In this document: in pieces, positions 1 through 7,156 of the stretch
Numbering within the stretch: the first letter of the stretch is position 1
How the letters are laid out: every line of letters begins with the position of its first letter
Source: an uncultured marine group I thaumarchaeote
Lineage (GTDB): Archaea; Thermoproteota; Nitrososphaeria; Nitrososphaerales; Nitrosopumilaceae
Length of the DNA stretch: 10,636 bases
NCBI GenBank assembly: GCA_902512865.1
Contig: CABXKZ010000018.1
Location: 1 to 10,636, forward strand
Direction of reading: 5' to 3'
The notes under the pieces: model-generated
Told to the model about the DNA's origin: nothing
Seen by the model: only the letters and a program-made list of their open reading frames with translations
Database searches by the model: none
Position numbers and translations under genes: made by a program

Positions 1-923
1 GAGTTTTGATGGTATTTGACAAACGTTCTGCAGAAAGAATGTACAAAATGGCAAAAGCAATTGCCAAAGATAAAGATGGAGAAATTACAGTTTTAGATAT
101 AGTGAATGTTCCACGACAAACTCCATTATCATTAACACATGGATTCGGAGACAAAGGACTGAAAGCAATAGAGGAGTTCAAAAGAGAGATTACAGGTTCA
201 CTACGAAACAGATACCTAGTAAGACTAGCACATGATCCAACAGAAGCAATTTTACAAACTACCGAAGAACAGGATATCAATACATTATTGGTTGACTTTG
301 ACTTTTTGAAGAATAATAGAAAATTACTTTCATTGACAACATGTGATATAATTGGTGTACGATTAAGAAAAACGTTTGATGAGGATATCAAAAACATTAT
401 TGTAGCATATGATAAAGGAAGACATAGTGATCTTGGATTAGAGATTGCAAATTCTTGTCAAAAAGTTGAACAATCAAAAATTCGTATAATTAGAGGAGTA
501 GTAGAAAATTCAAAAGAAGAAACTCAAATTGTGAATAGAATTAATCAGAAGATGTTTGAATTAGAATTACCAAAGATTCAGTTTGAGAAAGTTTATTCTG
601 ATTCAAATATAATTACAGAGTTATTATCTAATTTCAAAAAAGAAAAAAATGCTTTGTTAATACTTGGTGCAGGAAACCAGACAGAAACAGCATTTAGTCC
701 AAAAACACTCAGTATTTTGGATAAAAGTGGAAAATCAGCCATAATAGTTAGAAACCATAGATTTTCAGAGGTACATGTAAGATCTTTTGCCAATTTCATC
801 ATTCCAAAGATAATTCAAATAAAATTCATCTATCAGATTTATGTAAATATTATGCAGAAAATTTATTCCATGAAGGCAAAATCTCATAAAAAAAGAGACG
901 ATGATGATTATTTTGATAATTAA
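1..923 (+). CDS. C-terminal UspA-like tail of a transporter, probably an APC-family amino-acid permease (5' partial)
   Basis: The reading frame is open to the window edge (first full codon at base 3), so the TTG at 6 and ATG at 9 are probably internal. About 300 residues are visible and hold two universal-stress-protein-like alpha/beta domains, roughly residues 1-122 and 126-260. The first has the early SAERMYKMAKAIA helix and a strand ending in VPRQTPLS, a phrase I associate with the cytosolic Usp tails of archaeal and actinobacterial amino-acid permeases. It continues with LVRLAHDPTEAIL and a CDIIGVRLRK closing strand. The second has IIVAYDKGRHSDLGLEIA and LLILGAGN. The C-terminus carries a hydrophobic amphipathic stretch (FANFIIPKIIQIKFIYQIYV) and then a charged KKRDDDDYFDN end. 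Such tails are thought to bind nucleotides and regulate transport. No membrane segment is inside the window, so the permease assignment is inference; a free-standing tandem Usp protein is the alternative. Confidence 0.6.
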   Translation, partial: VLMVFDKRSAERMYKMAKAIAKDKDGEITVLDIVNVPRQTPLSLTHGFGDKGLKAIEEFKREITGSLRNRYLVRLAHDPTEAILQTTEEQDINTLLVDFDFLKNNRKLLSLTTCDIIGVRLRKTFDEDIKNIIVAYDKGRHSDLGLEIANSCQKVEQSKIRIIRGVVENSKEETQIVNRINQKMFELELPKIQFEKVYSDSNIITELLSNFKKEKNALLILGAGNQTETAFSPKTLSILDKSGKSAIIVRNHRFSEVHVRSFANFIIPKIIQIKFIYQIYVNIMQKIYSMKAKSHKKRDDDDYFDN

Positions 924-1017
924 TTATTAAAATTAAAAGAAGTGATTTAGAGCTGGCGGCAAGTTAATTCATTTTCTACCCTAATGTTCATATTCATGAA
1001 AAGCAGAATCATACATT

Positions 1018-1854
1018 ATGCTCAATACTGTTTTCAAAGATGCAATAATTAATCGTGAAAAGACGCTATCTATTCTCAAGGGACCTGAATATGAGAAGAT
1101 TATACAGAAAGCAAAGGAAAATTGGATTGATTATACACCAGAAAAACAAGAAGTAGTTTCTGCAGGAATAGATAGTAGTTTTAACAGCACAAAATTTCAG
1201 GGTGCAGAGTTATGGGCAGTAACAGCAGTATCAATAAAAACAGATGGAGAGATAATTGCAGACCTACATGACTTTGGACTGGATACAAGTCCAATACTTG
1301 CATCATTAGCAAGTAAGATGGAGATAGAGGCATGTAACATGTCAATTGATAATGCAGATTTAGTTTTAATGGATGGTTCACTTTATTCACAATTTATGAC
1401 AAGACAAACATCATTAACAGAATCAATGATTAATGCAATGAAAAAAAGAAATAATGTAGTATTTATTTCAAAGACATCCAATACACGAAAACAATTTGAA
1501 GACTTGGGAGGAATTGCAGGAGATATTTTCTATTACAACCACGCTGCAAGAGCACCGGGATTTAGTAAAATATTTGAAGATTCGAAATTTGGGAAAGATA
1601 AAATCATTACATCAATTTTTGCAAGATTAGCAGAATCACTACCATTAATCAAAGTTGAATTATTTGGAACAGGATATACAAATGAAGATTTTAAACAAGT
1701 GTTGAATAAAATTTATAAAAATAGTATTAGTGGATATCCATACTCACTAAAACTTGCTCACAATAACTGTAAGATTTCAGGAAAAGATCTTACAAAATTA
1801 GCGAGTATACATGGACTGTCAAATGAAATTGGTTCAAGAGAGGTTTTAGGATGA
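1018..1854 (+). CDS. nurA: NurA 5'-3' nuclease, partner of the HerA helicase
   Basis: NurA is an RNase H-fold nuclease. As a dimer on the HerA hexamer it resects DNA ends for recombinational repair. The 278-residue length fits the family. Visible landmarks are the first acidic motif GIDSS (D52), MEIEA around residues 101-105, LMDGSL (D119), the basic SKTSNTRK segment (K152), GDIFYYNH (D169) and the conserved C-terminal YPYSLKLAHNNCKIS block (241-254). These match the family's Mn-binding acidic residues and C-terminal signature as I know them. The ATG at 1018 follows a 94-nt gap. No strong Shine-Dalgarno is present, and a weak TATA-like ttcatattca lies about 26 nt upstream, which would suit a leaderless operon promoter. 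The stop overlaps the herA start as ATGA. It is the first gene of nurA-herA-mre11-rad50, and that context makes the call firm. Confidence 0.93.
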   Translation: MLNTVFKDAIINREKTLSILKGPEYEKIIQKAKENWIDYTPEKQEVVSAGIDSSFNSTKFQGAELWAVTAVSIKTDGEIIADLHDFGLDTSPILASLASKMEIEACNMSIDNADLVLMDGSLYSQFMTRQTSLTESMINAMKKRNNVVFISKTSNTRKQFEDLGGIAGDIFYYNHAARAPGFSKIFEDSKFGKDKIITSIFARLAESLPLIKVELFGTGYTNEDFKQVLNKIYKNSISGYPYSLKLAHNNCKISGKDLTKLASIHGLSNEIGSREVLG

Positions 1855-3377
1855 GTCTAGGATTTGTAGTGGGGGAATCAAAACCAAATGTAGTGACAGT
1901 TCAGTCATCAAGAGCACTTCCAATAGGAGAATATGTGATAATTGAGGTAGACGAAGGAAAGATTGTAGGATTAGTAGAAACATCATTTGTTACAAGTGCA
2001 GCATTATCAGATGTCAGGAATTATGATGAAGCAGAAGAAAGCATTGAGCTTGCTGAACTAAACAAACGAGACAAAAGTTATACAGGAAAAATTTTGATTC
2101 TAGGATTTCTAGAAATGTTACGAAAAGGAAAAGCAATACTTCCTGCAATTCCACCATTTCCAGGAACTAGAGTAATCAAAGCAACAAAAGCAGATCTTGG
2201 AGAAATTTTTGCACCGGAAAAAAATGAATGGTTGAAAATTGGTAATCTTTTAAGAAATCAAGATATTGACTCAAAAATTAATCTAAACAAAATTGTTTCA
2301 AGACATTTAGGAATTTTGGCAATGACTGGAATGGGAAAAAGTAATCTTGTTTCATTACTCGCATCTAAAATTGCAGCATTAAGTGGTACGGTGATAATTT
2401 TTGATTATCATAATGATTATGCCGATTTAGACATACCAAAAATTAATGTCATTGACGCAAAAATTAATCCAAGATTGTTAGATGCTGAAACATTATCAGA
2501 AGTTTTAGAGATTAGAGAAGGAGCAGACATTCAGCAAAGAATTTTGAGAAAAGCATTCACAACAGAAGTAAAAGAATCTGCCAATTTTTGGGAAGCATTA
2601 GATCAACAAGTACAGTATATTGGAAGTGATCCGGAAAGAAAAGAAGAAAGACATTCAGCAGATAGAGTTCAAGATAAAATTGATGATGCACGTAATAGAT
2701 TTGCAGACATTTTAGATCCTGATATGGTATACCCAGTAGGATTAATCAAAGAAGGAAGACTCAACATTCTCAATGTTTCAGAGTTTAGCGATAAACAAGC
2801 AAATGTTGCATTAGGATATTATCTTCAAGAATTACTTAACGATAGAAAGGCTGCAAGTAACGCAAGAAGTGCAAAGAGTAAATCAAAGAAAAGTTACATG
2901 TTCAACAGTCCAATCTTTGTCATTATTGAAGAGGCCCATGTGTTTATTCCGAAAGGAGAAGATGCTAGAGCAAAATATTGGGCAACAAAAATTGCAAGAG
3001 AAGGCAGAAAGTTCGGATTAGGATTGTGCGTAGTTTCACAAAGACCACGAAATATCGAGCCTAGCATTCTCAGTCAAATGGGCTCATTAGCCGTAATGAA
3101 AATAGTTCAAGAAGATGATCAGCATCAGATTGCATCTGCATCAGAATCAATTAGTAGAGATTTGATTGCTCAATTAACATCACTCAATGTTGGAGATGCA
3201 GTATTGGTAGGCCAATGGGTCAATTTACCTGCAATAATTCACATTGATGAGATGAAAGGTAAGGTGATTGGTTCAGACCAGAATGCAGTTGATCAATGGA
3301 CAATTGCAAAAAGATTCGAGGATGAAAACAATGGACAGGTCCAAGGAACAGTTCAAAAAGACCTGTTATTAGATTAA
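1851..3377 (+). CDS. herA: HerA bipolar DNA helicase/translocase
   Basis: HerA is a hexameric FtsK/VirB4-type ATPase that translocates on duplex DNA and drives end resection with NurA. The 508-residue length is normal. Domains in order are an N-terminal HAS beta-barrel (about 1-115), a RecA-like ATPase core with Walker A AMTGMGKSN (157-165, K163), a FDYHNDY motif after beta-2 (184-190), a helical insertion (about 205-345), Walker B IFVIIEEAH (355-363, catalytic E360/E361), the SQRPRNIEPSILSQ sensor/arginine segment (396-409) and a C-terminal brace to 508. A Lys/Ser-rich loop (AKSKSKKS, 341-348) precedes Walker B. The start ATG overlaps the nurA stop by 4 nt, implying coupled, near-equimolar translation of the two partners. 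The stop lies 1 nt before the mre11 ATG. Nothing in the catalytic motifs looks damaged. Confidence 0.96.
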   Translation: MSLGFVVGESKPNVVTVQSSRALPIGEYVIIEVDEGKIVGLVETSFVTSAALSDVRNYDEAEESIELAELNKRDKSYTGKILILGFLEMLRKGKAILPAIPPFPGTRVIKATKADLGEIFAPEKNEWLKIGNLLRNQDIDSKINLNKIVSRHLGILAMTGMGKSNLVSLLASKIAALSGTVIIFDYHNDYADLDIPKINVIDAKINPRLLDAETLSEVLEIREGADIQQRILRKAFTTEVKESANFWEALDQQVQYIGSDPERKEERHSADRVQDKIDDARNRFADILDPDMVYPVGLIKEGRLNILNVSEFSDKQANVALGYYLQELLNDRKAASNARSAKSKSKKSYMFNSPIFVIIEEAHVFIPKGEDARAKYWATKIAREGRKFGLGLCVVSQRPRNIEPSILSQMGSLAVMKIVQEDDQHQIASASESISRDLIAQLTSLNVGDAVLVGQWVNLPAIIHIDEMKGKVIGSDQNAVDQWTIAKRFEDENNGQVQGTVQKDLLLD

Positions 3378-3378
3378 G

Positions 3379-4515
3379 ATGAAATTCTCACACATATCAG
3401 ACACACATCTTGGATTAATCCAATACGGATTAGAAGAAAGAGAACAGGACATTTATGATTCATTTAATCAGGCAATTGATATTTCGATACAAGACAAAGT
3501 TGATTTTGTAATATTTGCAGGCGATATTTTTCATACTCCAAATCCAAGTGGAACTGCAATTTTACAAATGGCAAATGCGTTAAAGAAGTTAAAACAAAAT
3601 AAAATTGAATCATTTTTTGTTTTAGGTGAACATGATATTAGTAGAATTCGTTCTACTCCAATTCCATATGTGTATCATAATCTAGAATTTTCAAAATATG
3701 TTGGAAGAGGAGAGCCTGTATATTACAAAGATGTAATGATTGTAGGTTTTGATAAGATAAGAAAAAATGAAATGACAGGGTTGGAAGGAAAATTTTCACA
3801 TGTAGAATCCTTAGCCAATAAACATGCAGGTCATAAAATTTTGGTACTGCATCAAGGGATTACCGAAGTAAACAAATTTGCAGGAGAAGTTAATTCTACA
3901 GATCTTCCAAAGAATTTTACATATTATGCAATGGGTCACCTTCACGATAAATTTCTTAAACAGTATGAGCATCTAAAAGGACCTCTAGTATATTCAGGTT
4001 CTACAGACATGATATCAAATCAAGGAGATGTAGAAAAAGGGTTTTTTGAAGTTGATATTTCAGGAACTGATGCAAAATCGGAATGGAAGAAACTTGATAC
4101 AAGATTACAAATTTTAGAAAAAATGGAATTTGAAAAAATAGATTCACAAATTCAGGAATTAAATGAAAAAATTTCAAAATTAGAAAAAAAACCAATAATA
4201 AAAATAAAGATCAAAGGAGACAATTTAGAACGAGATGTTATAGAGAGTAAATTTACAGATTTAGCCTCAAAATCATTGCATTTTTCATGGGAATTATCTA
4301 AAGAGGATGACGAATCATCCGTATTGTTAAACAGACCAGCACAAATTGATCAAGAGTTATTCAAACTTGCAGTAAATGCTTTGAAATCAGAAAAATTAGC
4401 CCATATTGCAATAAATGAATTATTACCATTATTATCAACAAGACAAGTAGATAGTGCAACACAAGTGGTTATAGAAAATTTTAGTAATTTTTTGGAGGAA
4501 GAAAATGATTCATAA
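3379..4515 (+). CDS. mre11: Mre11 double-strand-break repair nuclease
   Basis: Mre11 is the Mn-dependent endo/exonuclease of the Mre11-Rad50 complex, opening and trimming DNA ends. The calcineurin-like phosphoesterase motifs are seen in order: SDTHLG (D8, H10), AGDIFH (D49), VLGEHD (H85), VLHQG (H158) and MGHLHD (H187, H189). A capping domain (about 270-310) follows. The C-terminal helical region (320-378) would be the Rad50-binding part, as in archaeal homologues. Motif III normally reads GNHD, with the Asn bridging a metal; here it is GEHD (E84). All other ligands are intact, so I regard the enzyme as functional, with the change reported as a finding. The ATG sits 1 nt after the herA stop. 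The last 11 nt overlap rad50, and a strong Shine-Dalgarno for rad50 lies inside this gene. Length 378 is typical for archaeal Mre11. Confidence 0.95.
   Translation: MKFSHISDTHLGLIQYGLEEREQDIYDSFNQAIDISIQDKVDFVIFAGDIFHTPNPSGTAILQMANALKKLKQNKIESFFVLGEHDISRIRSTPIPYVYHNLEFSKYVGRGEPVYYKDVMIVGFDKIRKNEMTGLEGKFSHVESLANKHAGHKILVLHQGITEVNKFAGEVNSTDLPKNFTYYAMGHLHDKFLKQYEHLKGPLVYSGSTDMISNQGDVEKGFFEVDISGTDAKSEWKKLDTRLQILEKMEFEKIDSQIQELNEKISKLEKKPIIKIKIKGDNLERDVIESKFTDLASKSLHFSWELSKEDDESSVLLNRPAQIDQELFKLAVNALKSEKLAHIAINELLPLLSTRQVDSATQVVIENFSNFLEEENDS
4494..4498 (+). promoter_or_regulatory. Shine-Dalgarno for rad50, inside mre11
   Basis: A perfect ggagg ends 6 nt before the rad50 ATG at 4505, within the last codons of mre11. 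It is the clearest ribosome-binding site in the window. It fixes the rad50 start and allows independent or re-initiated translation despite the 11-nt gene overlap. Confidence 0.8.
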
Positions 4516-6586
4516 TATTGAGTTAATAGATTTTCTAGCACATCATGACACAAAGTTAGAATTTAACAATGACGCAACAGTATTTGTTGGTCAGAATGGA
4601 GCAGGTAAATCAAGTATAATTGATGCAATTACATTTTCATTGTTTGGCTCACATATGCGAAAGAATAACAAGAGTTTGATACGAAGAGGAGCAAACAAAG
4701 CATTAGTTAAAGTTGAATTTTCTGCAAACGGGAAAAAATACAGAACCGTTAGACAAATCGATGCAAAAGGGACACTAACTGCACAATTTTTAGAAAAAAA
4801 TGGAGGTGACTATTTGCCAATTGCAGAAGGAGAAAGAAAACAGTTTGGAGAATCCATGACTAATGAAGTAGAGAAAGTTTTAGGAATGAATTTTGAAAAA
4901 TTAAAAATTGCATCAATAGTTCAGCAAGGAGAACTTAATTCAATCATAAAAGCAAAACCAAAAGAATTCAAAGAATTATTGAATACAATAATTGGTATAG
5001 ATAGATTAGATGTTGCAGTAGAATCAATGAAAGAAGTTCTAAAAGAATTTAGAAAAGACATACAGAACAAAAATGGTTTCGACGATACGCAAATTGAGTT
5101 ACTAGAAAATAAAATGAGTGAATTTGAAAATGAGATTTTAAATTCAAAACCAAAGATAGGTGAGTTAGAACAAGAGAAAAAGACCACAGAGACAGAGATA
5201 TCACAAATTGAACAAGAAATTGAAAAAGATAGTATGAAAGAGTCACAGATAGTAGAATTAGAAAATCAAAAAGAGGAATTAGTATCATATGTAAAAGATG
5301 TAATAAAAAAAATTCAAAAAGAGGTTATGGAAGAAGAAAGAAAAGTTAACGAATGCAAAGACTGTTTTTCAATTGCTAGTGAAAAAGAAGAGATAGAGAT
5401 TGAAATTTCAAAACTTCATTTAGAATTATCTGCAATAATGAAAGAAGTGGACGAATATAGAAAAAAGAAGATTCGTTTTGAAGAACAAAGTGAATTTGCC
5501 AACAGATTAGAATTAAGAGATGGCAAATGTCCAGTCTGTGATTCTAAAGTGGATCATCTGAATCCATTATTTCAAAAAGAGCATGTTGAAGAAGAGATTA
5601 AAACACTAGGTGAGAAGCTAATTCAACTTGAAGAGAGAAAATCAGAAATAGAAAATTTAATTCAAGAAAGAAAGGATAAATTAAGAAAGGCAGAAAATGC
5701 AGATGTTAAATTAAAAACACATAACATTTCAAATGAAGCAGAACTAGAACTAATTGCAGAAACCGTTAAAGAGAAAATAAAGAAAATCAAGGAAATACCA
5801 ATTACAATTAATTCAGGACAACTTTTAGAGGCATCTACAATTGATGCACATGCAAAGATGAAGTATGAGAAAATTTTGCAGATTGAAAAAACTACAAGTG
5901 GATTTAATCAAGAACAATTCTTAGCAAAGAAAAGTGAACTTGCAAATAATCGTCAACGATTACGAGAAATTGATCAAGAATTCGGTGCAGTATCTAATAG
6001 AATAGAAAATGCCCAAAAACAACTTGAAAAAAATAAGATTTCATTAGATGAGTTACATAAAGTAAGAAAATATGTTATAGTGTTAGAAAATATACAAAAA
6101 AATGTTTACAGTATAGATGGACCAGTTGCAAAAAGCCTACGTTCATGGGCATTGGAGATAATTTCAGAAAAATCATCAGAATATTTAGAAAAGTTAAATA
6201 CAAAAATTCAAAGAATCTCACTTTCACAGAAAACAAGAGATGTGAATATCACATGCTATGCTAGATCAACGATGTTAGAATTAGAATCACTTAGTGGTGG
6301 AGAACAAGTAAGCATCGCATTATCGTTAAGACTAGGAATGGCTCACCTATTAGGTTCTTCAAATCTTAATTTCATGATATTAGACGAGCCTACAACACAT
6401 CTAGACAGTGAACGTAGAAAAGCACTTGTTGAAGTATTATCACAGTTAGCAAACATCAAAGGTGAAAATGCTTCAATGCAGTTTATCATTATTTCACATG
6501 ATGCAGAAATTTTTGAAGACTCTTCTGTAGAAAATATTTACAAGTTTGAATCAGCTATTGATGGAACAGTAGTTAGTTTGCTTTAG
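4505..6586 (+). CDS. rad50: Rad50 SMC-like ATPase with zinc hook
   Basis: Rad50 pairs with Mre11; ATP-driven closing of its ABC heads controls nuclease access, and its coiled coil dimerises through a zinc hook. Seen in order: Walker A GQNGAGKSS (29-37, K35), Q-loop IVQQGELN (Q140/Q141), an ascending coiled coil (about 175-338), the hook CPVC (342-345), a descending coil (about 355-530), ABC signature LSGGEQ (596-601), Walker B FMILDEPT (623-630, D627/E628), D-loop THLDSE (631-636) and the switch His in IISHDAE (H665). At 693 residues the coil is shorter than in the roughly 880-residue Pyrococcus protein, but the heads are complete. A second CxxC (CKDC, 284-287) lies in the ascending coil and is not part of the standard hook. 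It is the last operon gene; its TAG stop overlaps the stop of the convergent HEAT gene by 4 nt. Confidence 0.96.
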   Translation: MIHNIELIDFLAHHDTKLEFNNDATVFVGQNGAGKSSIIDAITFSLFGSHMRKNNKSLIRRGANKALVKVEFSANGKKYRTVRQIDAKGTLTAQFLEKNGGDYLPIAEGERKQFGESMTNEVEKVLGMNFEKLKIASIVQQGELNSIIKAKPKEFKELLNTIIGIDRLDVAVESMKEVLKEFRKDIQNKNGFDDTQIELLENKMSEFENEILNSKPKIGELEQEKKTTETEISQIEQEIEKDSMKESQIVELENQKEELVSYVKDVIKKIQKEVMEEERKVNECKDCFSIASEKEEIEIEISKLHLELSAIMKEVDEYRKKKIRFEEQSEFANRLELRDGKCPVCDSKVDHLNPLFQKEHVEEEIKTLGEKLIQLEERKSEIENLIQERKDKLRKAENADVKLKTHNISNEAELELIAETVKEKIKKIKEIPITINSGQLLEASTIDAHAKMKYEKILQIEKTTSGFNQEQFLAKKSELANNRQRLREIDQEFGAVSNRIENAQKQLEKNKISLDELHKVRKYVIVLENIQKNVYSIDGPVAKSLRSWALEIISEKSSEYLEKLNTKIQRISLSQKTRDVNITCYARSTMLELESLSGGEQVSIALSLRLGMAHLLGSSNLNFMILDEPTTHLDSERRKALVEVLSQLANIKGENASMQFIIISHDAEIFEDSSVENIYKFESAIDGTVVSLL

Positions 6587-7071
6587 CCACCAGTAAGTTT
6601 TCCAAACTTTTCATTTTTACACAATGTTTTCATGAATTCCAAATTTGATAATGCAACTACTGCAGAATGTCTTACAGATTCTTCAGGATCATTTAGTGCA
6701 TCTTCTAAGACTTTTGGTTCGCCTCTAGAACCAACCACACCTAGTGCAACTGCTGCCTCATGTCTAACAAACATGCTAGGATCATTTGCAGTTGCATCTT
6801 CTAGTGGTTCAATTCCACTGCTGTACCCCATTTGACCTAGTGAAAATGCAGCCTCATGTCTAACAAGTTCATTAGAATCATGTTTTAGAACTTTGGCTAC
6901 ATGCTGAACTTTATCCTCACCACCTAAATCTACCAAAATACAAGTTGCCCTACACCTTACAACATAATCATCATCATCTAATAATTTGACAAAATATTCA
7001 GTATCTTGTTTTTCATAATGAGATTCCATCTCTGCAAAGAGATCAATTCTAGATTGGGGCACTACATCCAT
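6583..7071 (-). CDS. Small HEAT-repeat protein resembling half of deoxyhypusine hydroxylase
   Basis: This is a 162-residue all-helical protein of about four HEAT repeats, without signal peptide or membrane segment, so cytosolic. Two repeats carry His-Glu motifs in a highly specific setting: LVRHEAAFSLGQMG (H72-E73) and FVRHEAAVALGVVG (H104-E105), 32 residues apart. A third repeat reads VRHSAVVALSNLEF (H135-S136). In eukaryotic deoxyhypusine hydroxylase, four HE motifs (two in each half, about 33 residues apart) bind a di-iron centre that hydroxylates deoxyhypusine on eIF5A. From memory, human DOHH has HELAYCLGQM and VRHEAGEALGAIG at the matching places, preceded by an RxRAxxxLxxLGG helix; here RCRATCILVDLGG (39-51). 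This protein therefore looks like one DOHH half that could form the site as a dimer. Other HE-containing or PBS-lyase-type HEAT proteins remain possible. It is convergent with rad50 and divergent from the redoxin gene. Confidence 0.8.
   Translation of the reverse strand: MDVVPQSRIDLFAEMESHYEKQDTEYFVKLLDDDDYVVRCRATCILVDLGGEDKVQHVAKVLKHDSNELVRHEAAFSLGQMGYSSGIEPLEDATANDPSMFVRHEAAVALGVVGSRGEPKVLEDALNDPEESVRHSAVVALSNLEFMKTLCKNEKFGKLTGG
6598..6618 (+). terminator. Possible T-tract terminator of the nurA-herA-mre11-rad50 operon
   Basis: Three T-runs (4, 4 and 5 T) occur 12-32 nt after the rad50 stop, with no hairpin. Archaeal transcription commonly ends at such U-tracts. The sequence is also the 3' coding end of the opposite-strand HEAT gene, so its T content is partly forced by that protein, which limits confidence. 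Confidence 0.35.
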
Positions 7072-7090
7072 GTTGTAGTTTTTTTACAGT

Positions 7091-7103
7091 CCTTTTTAAT
7101 TCC
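7091..7103 (-). promoter_or_regulatory. Candidate TATA/BRE promoter element of the HEAT-repeat gene
   Basis: On the minus strand the bases read ggaattaaaaagg, centred about 26 nt before the ATG at 7071. The spacing fits an archaeal TATA box feeding a leaderless transcript. The match to a TATA consensus is only approximate and the surrounding DNA is AT-rich. Confidence 0.35.
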
Positions 7104-7125
7104 TTTTTTTGAAATGGTCGTTATG

Positions 7126-7136
7126 TTTTTTAATAG
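7126..7136 (+). promoter_or_regulatory. Candidate TATA box of the redoxin gene
   Basis: ttttttaatag is centred about 26 nt before the ATG at 7157, the usual distance for a leaderless archaeal transcript. No Shine-Dalgarno precedes that ATG, which agrees. The element also argues against the upstream in-frame TTG at 7109, because transcription would begin after it. Confidence 0.45.
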
Positions 7137-7156
7137 AAAACAAAATTACAAAATTT

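Noticed and set aside
924..1017. Small RNA or tRNA in the gap before nurA, prompted by a GC-richer patch (gagctggcggcaag)
   Set aside because: No cloverleaf, no C/D box pair and no matching stem could be drawn; the gap is 94 nt and probably only holds the operon promoter.
4001..5288. Minus-strand Phe/Leu-rich open frames opposite mre11 and rad50
   Set aside because: They are antisense to Lys/Glu-rich coiled-coil and conserved enzyme codons; they are explained by AT-rich composition.
6632..6835. Plus-strand open frame opposite the HEAT gene
   Set aside because: It is Ser/Thr-rich with no signals, and the opposite strand carries the conserved HE motifs.
7109..7156. In-frame N-terminal extension of the redoxin from a TTG at 7109
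   Set aside because: It adds 16 residues unlike the family, has no ribosome-binding site, and the likely TATA box lies inside it; the ATG at 7157 gives a standard redoxin N-terminus.
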